This document shows positions 23,871 through 32,541 of a DNA stretch of 45,950 nt, one piece after another (position 1 is the first letter of the stretch; each line of letters starts with the position of its first letter). The notes below the pieces were generated by a model. It saw only the letters and a list, made by a program, of their open reading frames with translations. It did no database searches and was not told the DNA's origin. The translations under genes were made by a program, and so were the position numbers. The DNA lies in the NCBI GenBank assembly GCA_017545045.1, contig JAFYDA010000112.1, positions 1 to 45,950 on the forward strand. The letters are read 5' to 3'. The DNA is from Prevotella sp. (GTDB taxonomy: Bacteria > Bacteroidota > Bacteroidia > Bacteroidales > Bacteroidaceae).

Positions 23871-24635
23871 ATGGAAAATAAACGCCCCTTAATACTCATT
23901 TCCAACGATGACGGCTACCAAGCCAAGGGCATCAACAGCCTTGTCGACATGCTTCGCCCGTTGGCCGATCTTGTGGTCTGTGCCCCTGATGGACCGCGGT
24001 CGGGCTATTCGTGCGCCTTCTCGGCTGAGATTCCGCTGAAGCTGGTGCTTCGGCATGAGGAACCGGGGCTGCAGGTGTGGTCATCGAACGGTACGCCCGT
24101 TGACTGTGTCAAACTGGCACTGGCACGTATCCTCGACCGTCGGCCCGCTATGGTCATTGGCGGCATCAACCATGGCGACAACGGTTCCGTCAACAGCCAT
24201 TACAGCGGTACGATGGGCGTGGTCATGGAGGGCTGCATGAAGTATATCCCCTCTGTGGCGTTCTCGCTGTGCAGCCATCATCCCGATGCCGACTTCGAAC
24301 CGTTGCGCCCCTACGTTGAGAAATATACGCGCTATGTCCTGCAGCACGGACTGCCCGAGGGCGTCTGCCTGAACGTCAACTTCCCGCTTGTCGCCACTTT
24401 CAAGGGCGTCAGGGTCTGCCGCATGGCCCGTGGCAGCTGGGTCAACGAAATCACTACCTGCCACCATCCCCGCGGCTACGACTATCACTGGATGGTGGGC
24501 CACTACCGCAACGACGAGCCTGAAGCCGAGGACACCGACAACTGGGCGCTCACCCACGGCTACATCGCCATCACACCGACCACTTTCGATGTTACTGCTC
24601 ACGAGTTTATTGAGTCCTTATGCGATATTATCTGA
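23871..24635 (+). CDS. surE: 5'/3'-nucleotidase SurE
   Basis: A 254-residue survival protein E. The metal and phosphate site is complete: LISNDDGYQAKGI (adjacent aspartates), SGYSCAFSAEIP, SSNGTPVDCVKLAL, and GGINHGDNGSVNSHYSGTMG with its asparagine. It dephosphorylates nucleoside monophosphates and short polyphosphates in the cytoplasm. The start at 23871 lies 20 bases after a TATCTTTG promoter box and follows a TTTTTT stretch. Its last 16 bases overlap the lpxB start, so the two are translationally coupled. The pairing with lpxB is common in Bacteroidales. Confidence 0.95.
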   Translation: MENKRPLILISNDDGYQAKGINSLVDMLRPLADLVVCAPDGPRSGYSCAFSAEIPLKLVLRHEEPGLQVWSSNGTPVDCVKLALARILDRRPAMVIGGINHGDNGSVNSHYSGTMGVVMEGCMKYIPSVAFSLCSHHPDADFEPLRPYVEKYTRYVLQHGLPEGVCLNVNFPLVATFKGVRVCRMARGSWVNEITTCHHPRGYDYHWMVGHYRNDEPEAEDTDNWALTHGYIAITPTTFDVTAHEFIESLCDII

Positions 24636-25759
24636 TAGCCGGCGAGGCCAGCGGCGACCTGCATGCCTCACGATTGATGCGTGCGCTGAGAGCACGCGAC
24701 GCTGAAGCGCAGTTCCGCTTCTTTGGTGGCGACCTGATGGCTGCCGAGGGGGGCACGCTGGTGAAACACTACCGCGAACTGGCCTACATGGGTTTTGTGC
24801 CGGTGCTGATGCACCTGCCCACCATTCTGCGCAACATGAAGCGCTGCAAGCAGGATATAGCAGCGTGGCGGCCTGACGTGGTGATACTTGTCGATTATCC
24901 GGGCTTTAACCTTGATATGGCTCAATTCGTCAAGGCTAACGCCATCTGTCCTGTCTATTACTACATAGCCCCGAAGATATGGGCGTGGAAGGAGTATCGT
25001 ATCCGTCGCATCCGCCGCGATGTCGACGAATTGTTTTCTATTCTGCCTTTCGAAGTGGAATTCTTCGAAGGCAAACATCATTTTCCCATCCATTATGTCG
25101 GAAATCCTACGGCGCAGGAAGTGAGAGAGTTCTTGGCTGCTGACCCTCGCAAACAAACGCAGGCATCAGAAAAACCTGTTATTGCACTGCTGGCGGGGTC
25201 AAGAAAGCAGGAAATCAAGGACAACCTGCCGGCCATGATAGAGGCCACGCGCCATCTCACCGACCGCTACGCCATCGTGCTGGCCGGTGCGCCGTCGATA
25301 GAGCCGTCGTACTATGAGCCGTTCCTTAAGGACAGCGACGTGCTTCTGGTCATGAACGAAACCTACTCCTTGCTTCGTCGGGCTGTGGCCGCTCTCGTCA
25401 CCAGTGGCACGGCTACACTTGAGACCTGCATGTTCCGCGTGCCGCAGGTGGTGTGCTACGAGACGCCGCTGCCGTGGCTGATTGGCAAGATGCGGAAAGT
25501 GATGCTCAACGTGGAGTATATCTCGCTGGTCAATCTCATTGCCAACCGCGAGGTGGTGACGGAGCTGGTGGCCGACTCGTTCAGCGTCGGCAACATACGC
25601 CAATCCTTGGAGCGCATACTGCCAGGAGGCAGCGACCGCCAGCGCATGCTCCTTGACTACGAGGAGGTTCATCGCCGTTTAGGCGAAGGCGATGCACCCA
25701 GCCGTGCTGCCGACATCATGCTCCAATTGTTAAAAACTCACAAAAAAAGAGAAAAATAG
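24620..25759 (+). CDS. lpxB: Lipid-A-disaccharide synthase (LpxB)
   Basis: A 379-residue GT19 glycosyltransferase that joins UDP-diacylglucosamine and lipid X into the lipid A disaccharide. The diagnostic N-terminus RYYLIAGEASGDLHASRLM is present, as are FGGDLMAAEGG, VDYPGFNLDMA, YYYIAPKIWAWKEYRIRRIR and the LLAGSRKQEI donor-binding motif. The GTATLET motif lies near residue 262. It is a peripheral inner-membrane enzyme. It overlaps surE by 16 bases in another frame. No clear terminator follows; a new promoter box appears at 25783. Confidence 0.95.
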   Translation: MRYYLIAGEASGDLHASRLMRALRARDAEAQFRFFGGDLMAAEGGTLVKHYRELAYMGFVPVLMHLPTILRNMKRCKQDIAAWRPDVVILVDYPGFNLDMAQFVKANAICPVYYYIAPKIWAWKEYRIRRIRRDVDELFSILPFEVEFFEGKHHFPIHYVGNPTAQEVREFLAADPRKQTQASEKPVIALLAGSRKQEIKDNLPAMIEATRHLTDRYAIVLAGAPSIEPSYYEPFLKDSDVLLVMNETYSLLRRAVAALVTSGTATLETCMFRVPQVVCYETPLPWLIGKMRKVMLNVEYISLVNLIANREVVTELVADSFSVGNIRQSLERILPGGSDRQRMLLDYEEVHRRLGEGDAPSRAADIMLQLLKTHKKREK

Positions 25760-25782
25760 CACAACGTTCCAGATTTATTACT

Positions 25783-25790
25783 TATCTTTG
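25783..25790 (+). promoter_or_regulatory. Promoter -7 box for the secreted protein gene
   Basis: TATCTTTG fits TAnnTTTG and lies 41 bases before the start at 25832. The leader after it is A-rich (AAAAACAAAAAAGT before the ATG). The upstream box is weak. Confidence 0.45.
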
Positions 25791-25831
25791 CCACGAATTA
25801 ACTTTATTTACTAACTTAAAAACAAAAAAGT

Positions 25832-28654
25832 ATGAGAAAAACAAAACTTTTTTTAGTAGCCTTCATGGCTATGTTAGGATTGAGTGTGAACGCTCAGTCC
25901 TGGACGGCCTCATCTGTCCCATCCGAAGCCAGTGAATTCGTCCTTTTCAATGTCGGTAAGGGTTATGTGTTTACCAAAGGTAATGCTTGGGGCACACAGG
26001 CCAGTATGACCAGTGTGGTTGGAGAAGCCATCCAGGTTACACTTGATCCCGAAGGTGACTATTATGTTATCAATACAAAAGTGGGTAACGACGCATGGGG
26101 TCTTGAACAACTTGGTGGTGCAGATAATGTGTACACAGACCAATCCCGTGATAAGAAATCTACATGGGAATTTGTTGAGGTAAGCACAAATGATTTCGGA
26201 CCCATCTATAAGATTATTGCTAGAGACAATCACAATGGTGGTAGCGGTGGCTATCTCGCTGCACATGCAGAAAACACTGTTTTGACGGGTAACGATGACG
26301 GTTCAACCGACTATGCACAATGGCAGCTTGTTGCCCCTGATCAAGTAGAGGCTTTGGGCTCATATATTAATATGCTTATGTATGGAGCCCGCTACAATGC
26401 TGTCAAGGCAGCTGTGTTAGCAGTTAATAGTGAAATCGATTTGGCGGCAGCCGATGCCATTGCTGGAAGTGCTACTGATGAGGAAGGCTTCAATGAAGCT
26501 GTTTCAGCGGCTCGTAGTGCACTTGCTGCCTATTTGCCAAGCAGTGAAGAAGCTGTTGACATCACAGATGCAATTATTGACAATGCTGCTCCTGGCGTTT
26601 CTGGCAACATGAACTATTGGGTGAATAGTCAGACTCCTAGTTTGGAGAAGCAACTTTGGGAATTCTGGAATAAGAAAGGTGAAACTTCAACGCAGACTCT
26701 TGCAACAACGTTGCCTGCTGGCTGGTATATTTTGAAAGCAATTGCTTATACCCGTGAAGGTATGGATGGCGTTATCTTTGCCGGTTCAGACGAACAGACT
26801 ATCGTCGGAGTGTCTCCCTCGGAGGTCAATGTTCGTTCACAAGGTGATGCTTGGATTGCAAAAGGCAATGGTGTGAATAATCTTATTTTCCGATTGTTTG
26901 TTGATACTCCTGATCTTCCAATTGGTATTAGGGCAAGTGGTGATAATACGGATTTGGAAAATAATGATGGCTGGACTTGCTGGCGTAGCTTCCAGTTAAT
27001 CTATGCGAAGGATTTGGCAACTATCTATAATCAGCCTTTGAAAGAAGCTGTCGATGAAGCCAATTCAATTGCTGAAGGAACTATCCCTGCTGCGGCATAC
27101 ACTGCATTACAGGCTGTAGTTACAGAAAACAACAAGGCATGGGAGTCTGCAAGTGAATTCGAAAATGCTATTCAGGCTATCAAGGATGAAACCGCAAAGG
27201 CAAAGGCATTGGTTAGTGCTTATGCACTTTACGTTGAGAAGGCCGATGCCATCAAGGCCATGAAGGACGAAGATGTTTACACTGGAGCTGATGCTAAGAG
27301 TACGCTTGAAAGTGCACTCAGCACATCCAAGACAGAAATTGATAATGCAACCACGCTTGAAACAATCGAAGCTGAAATGGTTAAGATTATTGCTGCCGCA
27401 AAGACTTTTGTAAAGAATATTAAGTTGAATGCTGATGCGCGTCTTGATTTGACCTGCTTGATAGAGAATCCGCACTTCTATTATGGCACAACCGCAAGTC
27501 CCACTGGTTGGGAAATTGAAAGCGGAAGCCTGACAGAACTTCGTACATTAACCCACAATTTCGAGACTTACCACAAGCAGTTTAATCTGAGCCAAACTAT
27601 TACTGATCTGCCTAAGGGAACCTATAAGGTAACATTGCAAGGCTTTGCCCGCCATGACGGATCGGCAACGGATAAGACAACTTTGTACTGTGGTATTAAA
27701 TCTGTGGCTGTGAAAGATATTAAGGCTGAATGGAGTACGACTTCTTTCTTCAACAACGACTCTCAAGCTATGGGTGACACGAACAAAGATTTAAGTTACG
27801 AAAAGGATGGTGTTGGAACGGTTTATCAGCCCAATGGAATGACTAGTGCTTACTACTGGTTCCAGGAGACAAATCCGGTGACTAGCCAGCCCTTCTATAC
27901 TAGCGAGGTTGAGACGCTTATTACCGAAGACGGTGACCTGAAGATTGGCTTCATGTGTGAAACCACTACCGACTGGGTAATCTGGGACAATTTCCACCTC
28001 TACTATTATGGTACGGCTATTGCTGTAACGCTTGACGAGGCAGAGGGTTCTTCTTATAGCGAGGACATAGTTGATGCTAACGTTACTCTGAAGAAGACTA
28101 TTGCTGAGGGCTGGAACACTGTTGTTCTCCCGATTGAGGTTGCAAAGGAAGATATTGGTGCTACTGAGCTTTACAGCTATACAGGCGATGACCCATCAGG
28201 TGTGCTGCAGTTTGCTACTGCTACTAAGATTGAACCAAATGTTCCTTATCTGATGAAGGCAGATGCTGCCAGCAGCGAAGCTAAGAAATTCACTGGTGTA
28301 ACTGTTAAGGCTGCTACCGACCTGACTGCAGCTGGCGATGCGTTCAACTTTGTTGGTACATACACAGGTACGACTGCTACCGAGAATGACTACCTCCTGA
28401 CAGCTACTGCATTTGCAAAGGCTAAGGGTGGCAACACCATCAAGGCTTACCGTGCATTCATCCAGAAGAAGGCTGCTGAGCCTGAGGCTCGTGAGCTAAA
28501 GATCTCTATCGACGGTGTCATTACTGGTATTGAGGCTATCGACGGCAAGGCTGTTAACAGCAACGCCGCTATCTATAACCTCGCAGGTCAGAAGGTGAAG
28601 AACGCTCAGAGGGGCCTCTATATCCAGAATGGCAAGAAGTACATCGTGAAGTAA
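25832..28654 (+). CDS. Large secreted multidomain protein with FIVAR-like helices and conserved C-terminal sorting-type tail
   Basis: A 940-residue protein with signal peptide (VAFMAMLGLSVNAQ). The first 170 residues look like a beta-trefoil/ricin-like module, ending GGYLAAHAENTVLTG and WQLVAP. A FIVAR-like helical segment follows (about 185-235), then a jelly-roll, carbohydrate-binding-like module (250-395; LPAGWYILKAIAYTREG, WTCWRSFQLIYA). A second helical segment is rich in alanine, lysine and glutamate (400-540). A second jelly-roll module (545-730; LPKGTYKVTLQGFARHDG, WDNFHLYYYG) precedes a beta domain and the tail IYNLAGQKVKNAQRGLYIQN, common on Prevotella surface proteins and resembling a sorting signal. 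No catalytic site is seen. It may bind glycans or host surfaces. Codon use looks AT-richer than in neighbouring genes. Confidence 0.75.
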   Translation: MRKTKLFLVAFMAMLGLSVNAQSWTASSVPSEASEFVLFNVGKGYVFTKGNAWGTQASMTSVVGEAIQVTLDPEGDYYVINTKVGNDAWGLEQLGGADNVYTDQSRDKKSTWEFVEVSTNDFGPIYKIIARDNHNGGSGGYLAAHAENTVLTGNDDGSTDYAQWQLVAPDQVEALGSYINMLMYGARYNAVKAAVLAVNSEIDLAAADAIAGSATDEEGFNEAVSAARSALAAYLPSSEEAVDITDAIIDNAAPGVSGNMNYWVNSQTPSLEKQLWEFWNKKGETSTQTLATTLPAGWYILKAIAYTREGMDGVIFAGSDEQTIVGVSPSEVNVRSQGDAWIAKGNGVNNLIFRLFVDTPDLPIGIRASGDNTDLENNDGWTCWRSFQLIYAKDLATIYNQPLKEAVDEANSIAEGTIPAAAYTALQAVVTENNKAWESASEFENAIQAIKDETAKAKALVSAYALYVEKADAIKAMKDEDVYTGADAKSTLESALSTSKTEIDNATTLETIEAEMVKIIAAAKTFVKNIKLNADARLDLTCLIENPHFYYGTTASPTGWEIESGSLTELRTLTHNFETYHKQFNLSQTITDLPKGTYKVTLQGFARHDGSATDKTTLYCGIKSVAVKDIKAEWSTTSFFNNDSQAMGDTNKDLSYEKDGVGTVYQPNGMTSAYYWFQETNPVTSQPFYTSEVETLITEDGDLKIGFMCETTTDWVIWDNFHLYYYGTAIAVTLDEAEGSSYSEDIVDANVTLKKTIAEGWNTVVLPIEVAKEDIGATELYSYTGDDPSGVLQFATATKIEPNVPYLMKADAASSEAKKFTGVTVKAATDLTAAGDAFNFVGTYTGTTATENDYLLTATAFAKAKGGNTIKAYRAFIQKKAAEPEARELKISIDGVITGIEAIDGKAVNSNAAIYNLAGQKVKNAQRGLYIQNGKKYIVK

Positions 28655-28692
28655 AATGTAACTGATATTAATTGATTACACTAAAAAAAGAA

Positions 28693-28872
28693 ATGAATAT
28701 GAAGAAGACAGTATATATTCAGCCCCTCGTAGAGGCAATCAATGCTGAGTCAGAGAGCTTCATCGCAGCCTCTCCACTCACAGGCACCAGCATCGACGGT
28801 TTGGACATCGACGAAACGCCAACGGATGCCGAAGGTCTTTCTCGCGCCTTGGATCTTCCCTTTGAATTCTGA
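28693..28872 (+). CDS. Small acidic protein following the secreted protein
   Basis: A 59-residue product (57 if the ATG at 28699 is used). It begins MKKTVYIQPLVEAINAESES, then FIAASPLTGTSIDGLDIDET and an acidic C-terminus ending LDLPFEF. The pattern 'MKKxYxxPxxExxxxExexfiAaS' recurs in small Bacteroidota proteins of unknown function often encoded near large secreted proteins. It has no signal peptide or membrane segment. It starts 38 bases after the secreted protein stop with no promoter between, so the two are probably co-transcribed. It could be a precursor peptide, a chaperone-like partner or a regulator; none is shown by the sequence. Confidence 0.6.
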   Translation: MNMKKTVYIQPLVEAINAESESFIAASPLTGTSIDGLDIDETPTDAEGLSRALDLPFEF

Positions 28873-28909
28873 TAACTCCGCCGAGGGGCAAGTCCCCTAA
28901 GCGTTATAT

Positions 28910-28952
28910 AAAAAACATGCGTCCGCACTAACCTGCCGGGCGCATGTTTTTT
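28910..28952. terminator. Bidirectional intrinsic terminator
   Basis: AAAAAACATGCGTCCG (28910-28925) pairs with CGGGCGCATGTTTTTT (28937-28952), 15 of 16 positions, with T runs on both strands. It ends the secreted protein/small protein transcript and faces the 21-bp repeat array. Confidence 0.75.
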
Positions 28953-28955
28953 TGT

Positions 28956-29120
28956 AGAGCCTCCCTGTGATTCTGCGGAGGCTCCCTGTGATTCTGCGGA
29001 GGTTCCCTGTGATTCTGCGGAGGCTCCCTGTGATTCTGCGGAGGCTCCCTGTGATTCTGCGGAGCCTCCGCAGAAATCTGTAGAGCCTCCGCAGAAATCT
29101 GGGGAGGCTCCGTAGAATTT
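28956..29120. repeat. 21-bp modular repeat array, locus 2
   Basis: Five head-to-tail 21-base units (28956-29060) each hold GAGGCTCCC (with single variants) and TGTGATTCTGC. Then come two units of inverse sense (29061-29102; GAGCCTCCGCAGAAATCTG) and a partial eighth unit (29103-29120). The inverse-sense units match locus 1 over 25 bases. The array lies between convergent genes, after the bidirectional terminator and before the cdsA stop. The period is a multiple of three, so frames through it encode heptad repeats; these are not taken as genes. The rest of 28873-29170 holds no gene. Confidence 0.85.
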
Positions 29121-29170
29121 TAGGTAGTATGTTTCTATGGTAATTGTTTGGCTGTTCCCGCCTGATATGC

Positions 29171-30019
29171 TCAGAACAAGGTGAGTGTGTAGAGGTAGAC
29201 AACAGAGGCGGGAACGGCCAGGAGTGTGGAGTCGAAACGGTCAAGCATGCCGCCATGACCGGGCAAGATGTTGCCAGAGTCCTTGATGCCTAATGTACGC
29301 TTGAAAAGCGACTCAACGAGATCGCCCCAGGTGCCGAAGACGACCACCACCAATCCCAGTCCTGCCCATTCGTAAGCCGAAAGTCCCAGGTCGTTTACCC
29401 CGTAGTGTGTGGTGATATGCCATATCGCCACAGCCGCAGCCACTACCAGGAGTCCGCCGCCAATGCTGCCTTCCCACGACTTGCCCGGCGAGATGCGCGG
29501 AAACAGCTTGTGGCGTCCTAACAGTGAACCTACGCAATAAGCGCCGGCATCGTTGATCCACAGGAACACGAACACAGAAAGGGGCATGAGGTAGGTGTAC
29601 TGGATGTCATAGCCATTGCTGCGGAAGGCCAGTACGTTGAGCAGCGACAGCGGCAACGCGATGTAGAGCTGCGACATCATGGTGTAGGCCCAGTCGTTGA
29701 CAGGATCCTTGGCCTGCAGATAGAGTTCGGCCACCATCAGGTAGACGATGCTTACTAAATAGGGAATGAAGACCGTGGTCGGTGTCAGTCCGCTGTTATA
29801 GCCTGCCATGGCGAGAAACAGGTAGACGCCGGAGACCGTGCAGATGAACCGGTTGATGGTGATATACGGGCGGTCGTTCACCAGTCCTGTAAACTCCCAG
29901 ATGGTCATCCCGGTGACGATGCTGAAGAGGAACACCATGGCACGCGGGTTCAGGAAGCTGGTGACGATGGCAGCAACAAAGAAGACACTGGTGATGGTTC
30001 TGATAATGAAGTTCTTCAT
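29171..30019 (-). CDS. cdsA: Phosphatidate cytidylyltransferase (CdsA)
   Basis: A 282-residue polytopic inner-membrane enzyme that makes CDP-diacylglycerol from phosphatidate and CTP. It has seven to eight hydrophobic segments. The family signature is complete near the C-terminus: SLFKRTLGIKDSGNILPGHG, then GMLDRFDS. GKSWEGSIGGG is the conserved CTP-region motif. The start at 30019 (MKNFIIRTITS) is preferred; the open frame runs further upstream into the preceding gene without homology. It is the last gene of the minus-strand block beginning with DUF1599. Confidence 0.93.
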   Translation of the reverse strand: MKNFIIRTITSVFFVAAIVTSFLNPRAMVFLFSIVTGMTIWEFTGLVNDRPYITINRFICTVSGVYLFLAMAGYNSGLTPTTVFIPYLVSIVYLMVAELYLQAKDPVNDWAYTMMSQLYIALPLSLLNVLAFRSNGYDIQYTYLMPLSVFVFLWINDAGAYCVGSLLGRHKLFPRISPGKSWEGSIGGGLLVVAAAVAIWHITTHYGVNDLGLSAYEWAGLGLVVVVFGTWGDLVESLFKRTLGIKDSGNILPGHGGMLDRFDSTLLAVPASVVYLYTLTLF

Positions 30020-30044
30020 TTTTTCTCTTCTTTGCGTGGTGTGT

Positions 30045-30593
30045 CTATAGTCCCAGCTCCGGGTCGCTGCCGAAGCTCTCGCCACCCGAGACGACGGTGC
30101 TTTGAATGATTTTCTGGTCGTAGCCTTTATGCATGATGCCCGTGCGGAGCAGCATGTCGCTGTAGTTAATCGTTGGAATGACGATGCCGAAGATTCCTAT
30201 GCCTGCCAGTGTCCCGTCGGGATGCATGTTGTTGTACATACGTGTCGTGGCATGGAAGGCATGACGGTGGTATTTCAGCTCGTTGTATTTCTCATACATC
30301 TCGATGACTTCCTTGTTGGGTAGTTCCTCAACCGTGGTGAAGATGTTGGTCAGGTTGTTGACGGCATCATCAATGTCGTCGGTCTTGATACTGTCGTTTG
30401 CTTCCAGACATTGGTAGACGTTGTCGGTCATCTCCATCATCATCGTATCCTCGTCGGGTATGGTGAGGTGGGCAAATATCAGCAGTGCGAGAAGAATGCC
30501 GAAACCAATTGTCAGCTTGCCTAGGCAGGTGTGCCAAAACTGTTGTGCCAAAGACTCATTAGTCTTGTAATTCCTGTTCTGTGACTGAAACAT
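30045..30593 (-). CDS. Hypothetical single-pass membrane protein
   Basis: A 182-residue protein not recognised as a named family. It has one hydrophobic segment (about residues 28-46: LTIGFGILLALLIFAHLTI) after a polar N-terminus, then an acidic helical region (IPDEDTMMMEMTDNVYQCLE), then a glycine- and isoleucine-rich patch (GIGIFGIVIPTINYSD), and ends GGESFGSDPELGL. This suggests a membrane-anchored, mostly periplasmic protein. It lies 25 bases before cdsA and 13 bases after folE, so it is in the same transcript. Confidence 0.75.
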   Translation of the reverse strand: MFQSQNRNYKTNESLAQQFWHTCLGKLTIGFGILLALLIFAHLTIPDEDTMMMEMTDNVYQCLEANDSIKTDDIDDAVNNLTNIFTTVEELPNKEVIEMYEKYNELKYHRHAFHATTRMYNNMHPDGTLAGIGIFGIVIPTINYSDMLLRTGIMHKGYDQKIIQSTVVSGGESFGSDPELGL

Positions 30594-30606
30594 AGTATAT
30601 CGTTTT

Positions 30607-31188
30607 TTAGTGAGAAATCAAATTCATGAACTCCTGGCGTGTCTTCGCCTGATTGAACGCGCCGCTGAAGTCGCTGGTCGTTGTGATGCTGTTCTGTTTC
30701 TCCACACCGCGCATCTGCATGCACATGTGCTTGGCCTCGACGACGACCATGACGCCGAGGGGGTGGAGTGTTTGCTCTATACATTCCTTGATTTGCAGCG
30801 TGAGCCGCTCCTGCACTTGCAGCCGATGGCTGTAGATGTCGACCACGCGGGCAATCTTTGACAACCCGGTGATGTGTCCGTTGGGAATGTAGGCCACGTG
30901 TACCTGTCCGTAGAAAGGCAGCATGTGGTGCTCGCAGAGTGAAAAGAAGTCAATGTCCTTGACAATGACCATCTGGGAATAGTCTTCCTTGAAGAGGGCG
31001 TCGGTGAGCACCTTGTGGGCGTCCATCTCGTAGCCGCGGGTGAGCACCTGCATGGCTTTGGCCACGCGCATGGGCGTTTTCTGCAGCCCCTCGCGCCCGG
31101 GGTCTTCGCCCAGTAGTGTGAGAATGTCGCGGTAGTGTGAGGCGAGTTGGTCGAGTCCCTCGCGGAAGACTTCGTCTTCTGGATACAT
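30607..31188 (-). CDS. folE: GTP cyclohydrolase I (FolE)
   Basis: A 193-residue enzyme converting GTP to dihydroneopterin triphosphate, the first step of folate/pterin synthesis. The zinc ligands are C85 and H88 in [20 protein letters not shown], with the third cysteine in [15 protein letters not shown]. The N-terminus [19 protein letters not shown] is the family helix and TPxR motif. The start at 31188 (MYPEDEVF) lies 2 bases after the upstream stop. Fully cytoplasmic, acting as a decamer in known homologues. Confidence 0.95.
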   Translation of the reverse strand: MYPEDEVFREGLDQLASHYRDILTLLGEDPGREGLQKTPMRVAKAMQVLTRGYEMDAHKVLTDALFKEDYSQMVIVKDIDFFSLCEHHMLPFYGQVHVAYIPNGHITGLSKIARVVDIYSHRLQVQERLTLQIKECIEQTLHPLGVMVVVEAKHMCMQMRGVEKQNSITTTSDFSGAFNQAKTRQEFMNLISH

Positions 31189-31190
31189 AT

Positions 31191-31778
31191 TTAGTATTTG
31201 ACAGTGATTTTTCCTTTGACGATGGAGGCGCCTGTGATGCCGATCTTCCGTACGTTCGAGAGCATTTCGTGGGCTTCTTCCATCGTGCGGTAGTTGCCCA
31301 TGCGGCAGATCCATCGTGGTGAGTAGAAGTGTACGTAAACTGGCTCGTTGGGGAAATGGCTCTTCAGCAGGTTGCCCACTTGCTCAGCCTTCTGACGGTC
31401 GGCGCGTGAGTTGCCTCCGGCAAAGGCCTGCACGCGGTAGCCGTTGATTTTGACACCTCCGACCATGACTTTCCGCTGGTTGTCGGGCATCTGTGGCTCT
31501 ATGGTGGCCGTGTCGGGCTTGGCAGTCTTGTCGTCCGTTTTCCGCTGTACGGGAGTAGTGGGCTGTTCCGTGGTCTTTTTGTACGTTTCCGTCACTTTTC
31601 TCTCTATAGGCAGTTCGCCCTGCTTGTTCACCAGTTCGTCAATAGCCTTGTCGTGGGTGACGGTCAGCGTTCCTTCGCCTGTTTTCCCTTTCTTCTGAAT
31701 GCGTTGGGTAAAAGTCTGTGCATTGACGGCCATGAGACCGCCAATGCACAGAGCAACTATGGTAATAAGGTGCTTCAT
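31191..31778 (-). CDS. SPOR-domain protein, secreted
   Basis: A 195-residue protein with a signal peptide ([13 protein letters not shown]) and a charged, low-complexity middle rich in K, T and P. A C-terminal SPOR domain (about residues 112-190; [40 protein letters not shown]) should bind denuded peptidoglycan glycan strands at division sites. It starts 1 base after the end of the TIM coding region and is followed 2 bases later by folE, so it is part of the same operon. Confidence 0.88.
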   Translation of the reverse strand: MKHLITIVALCIGGLMAVNAQTFTQRIQKKGKTGEGTLTVTHDKAIDELVNKQGELPIERKVTETYKKTTEQPTTPVQRKTDDKTAKPDTATIEPQMPDNQRKVMVGGVKINGYRVQAFAGGNSRADRQKAEQVGNLLKSHFPNEPVYVHFYSPRWICRMGNYRTMEEAHEMLSNVRKIGITGASIVKGKITVKY

Positions 31779-31779
31779 C

Positions 31780-32541
31780 TTACATCTTCCAAGCGTCGAT
31801 GATGCCCTTGAAGTCGGCAGCCTTCAGTGAAGCACCGCCGATGAGACCACCGTCAATGTCGGGCTTGGCGAACAGCTCGGGAGCGTTCGAAGCCTTGCAT
31901 GAGCCACCGTAAAGGATAGTGGTGTCGTCGGCCACGGCCTGACCGTACTTCTCGGCGATGATGCTGCGGATGTAGGCGTGAATCTCCTCTGCCTGCTCAG
32001 CGGTAGCGGTCTTGCCAGTACCGATGGCCCAGATGGGCTCGTAGGCGATGACGATCTTGCGGAAGTCCTCCTCGCTGAGGTTGAACACAGAGCCTTCGAG
32101 CTCAGCCTTCACCACCTCGTTCTGCTTGCCGGCCTCGCGCTCGTCAAGTGACTCGCCAATGCAGAAGATGACCTTCAAGCCGTTCTTCTGGGCCAGCAGC
32201 ACTTTCTCCTTCAGAATTTCCGGTGTCTCCTTGTAATACTCACGACGCTCAGAGTGACCGAGAATCACGTACTGGGCACCTGTTGACTTCACCATCTCGG
32301 CGCTTACCTCACCCGTGAAGGCTCCCTTTTCCTTGTCGGCACAGTTCTCGGCACCCAGTCCGATGATGTCCTGATCGAGGAATGCGGCAATAGATGCCAA
32401 GTGAATAAACGGGGTGCAGATAACCACACCACAATTGGGCTTGTCAGCCTTCAATGTTTCATTCAGCTCTTTGGCAAGAGCGATACCATCCTGGAGATTC
32501 ATGTTCATCTTCCAGTTTCCTGCAACAATTTTCTTTCTCAT
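31780..32541 (-). other. tpiA: Triosephosphate isomerase coding part, with likely internal start at 32541
   Basis: The ATG at 32541 is preceded by AAAAAGGAAAAGAAA, a purine-rich stretch that suits translation initiation. Starting here gives a normal 253-residue glycolytic enzyme converting dihydroxyacetone phosphate and glyceraldehyde 3-phosphate. The upstream DoxX frame runs straight into it without a stop. Both fused and free forms may be made. Confidence 0.7.

Noticed and set aside
28897-29256. Minus-strand ORF with LRRITGS heptads across the 21-bp repeat array
   Set aside because: The heptads are an automatic result of a 21-base repeat in an open frame. The frame overlaps the end of cdsA and has no family features.
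31189-31314. Longer FolE start at 31314
   Set aside because: The extra residues are coded antisense to nothing but within the SPOR gene's C-terminus in another frame, and do not match FolE. MYPEDEVF at 31188 fits the family length.
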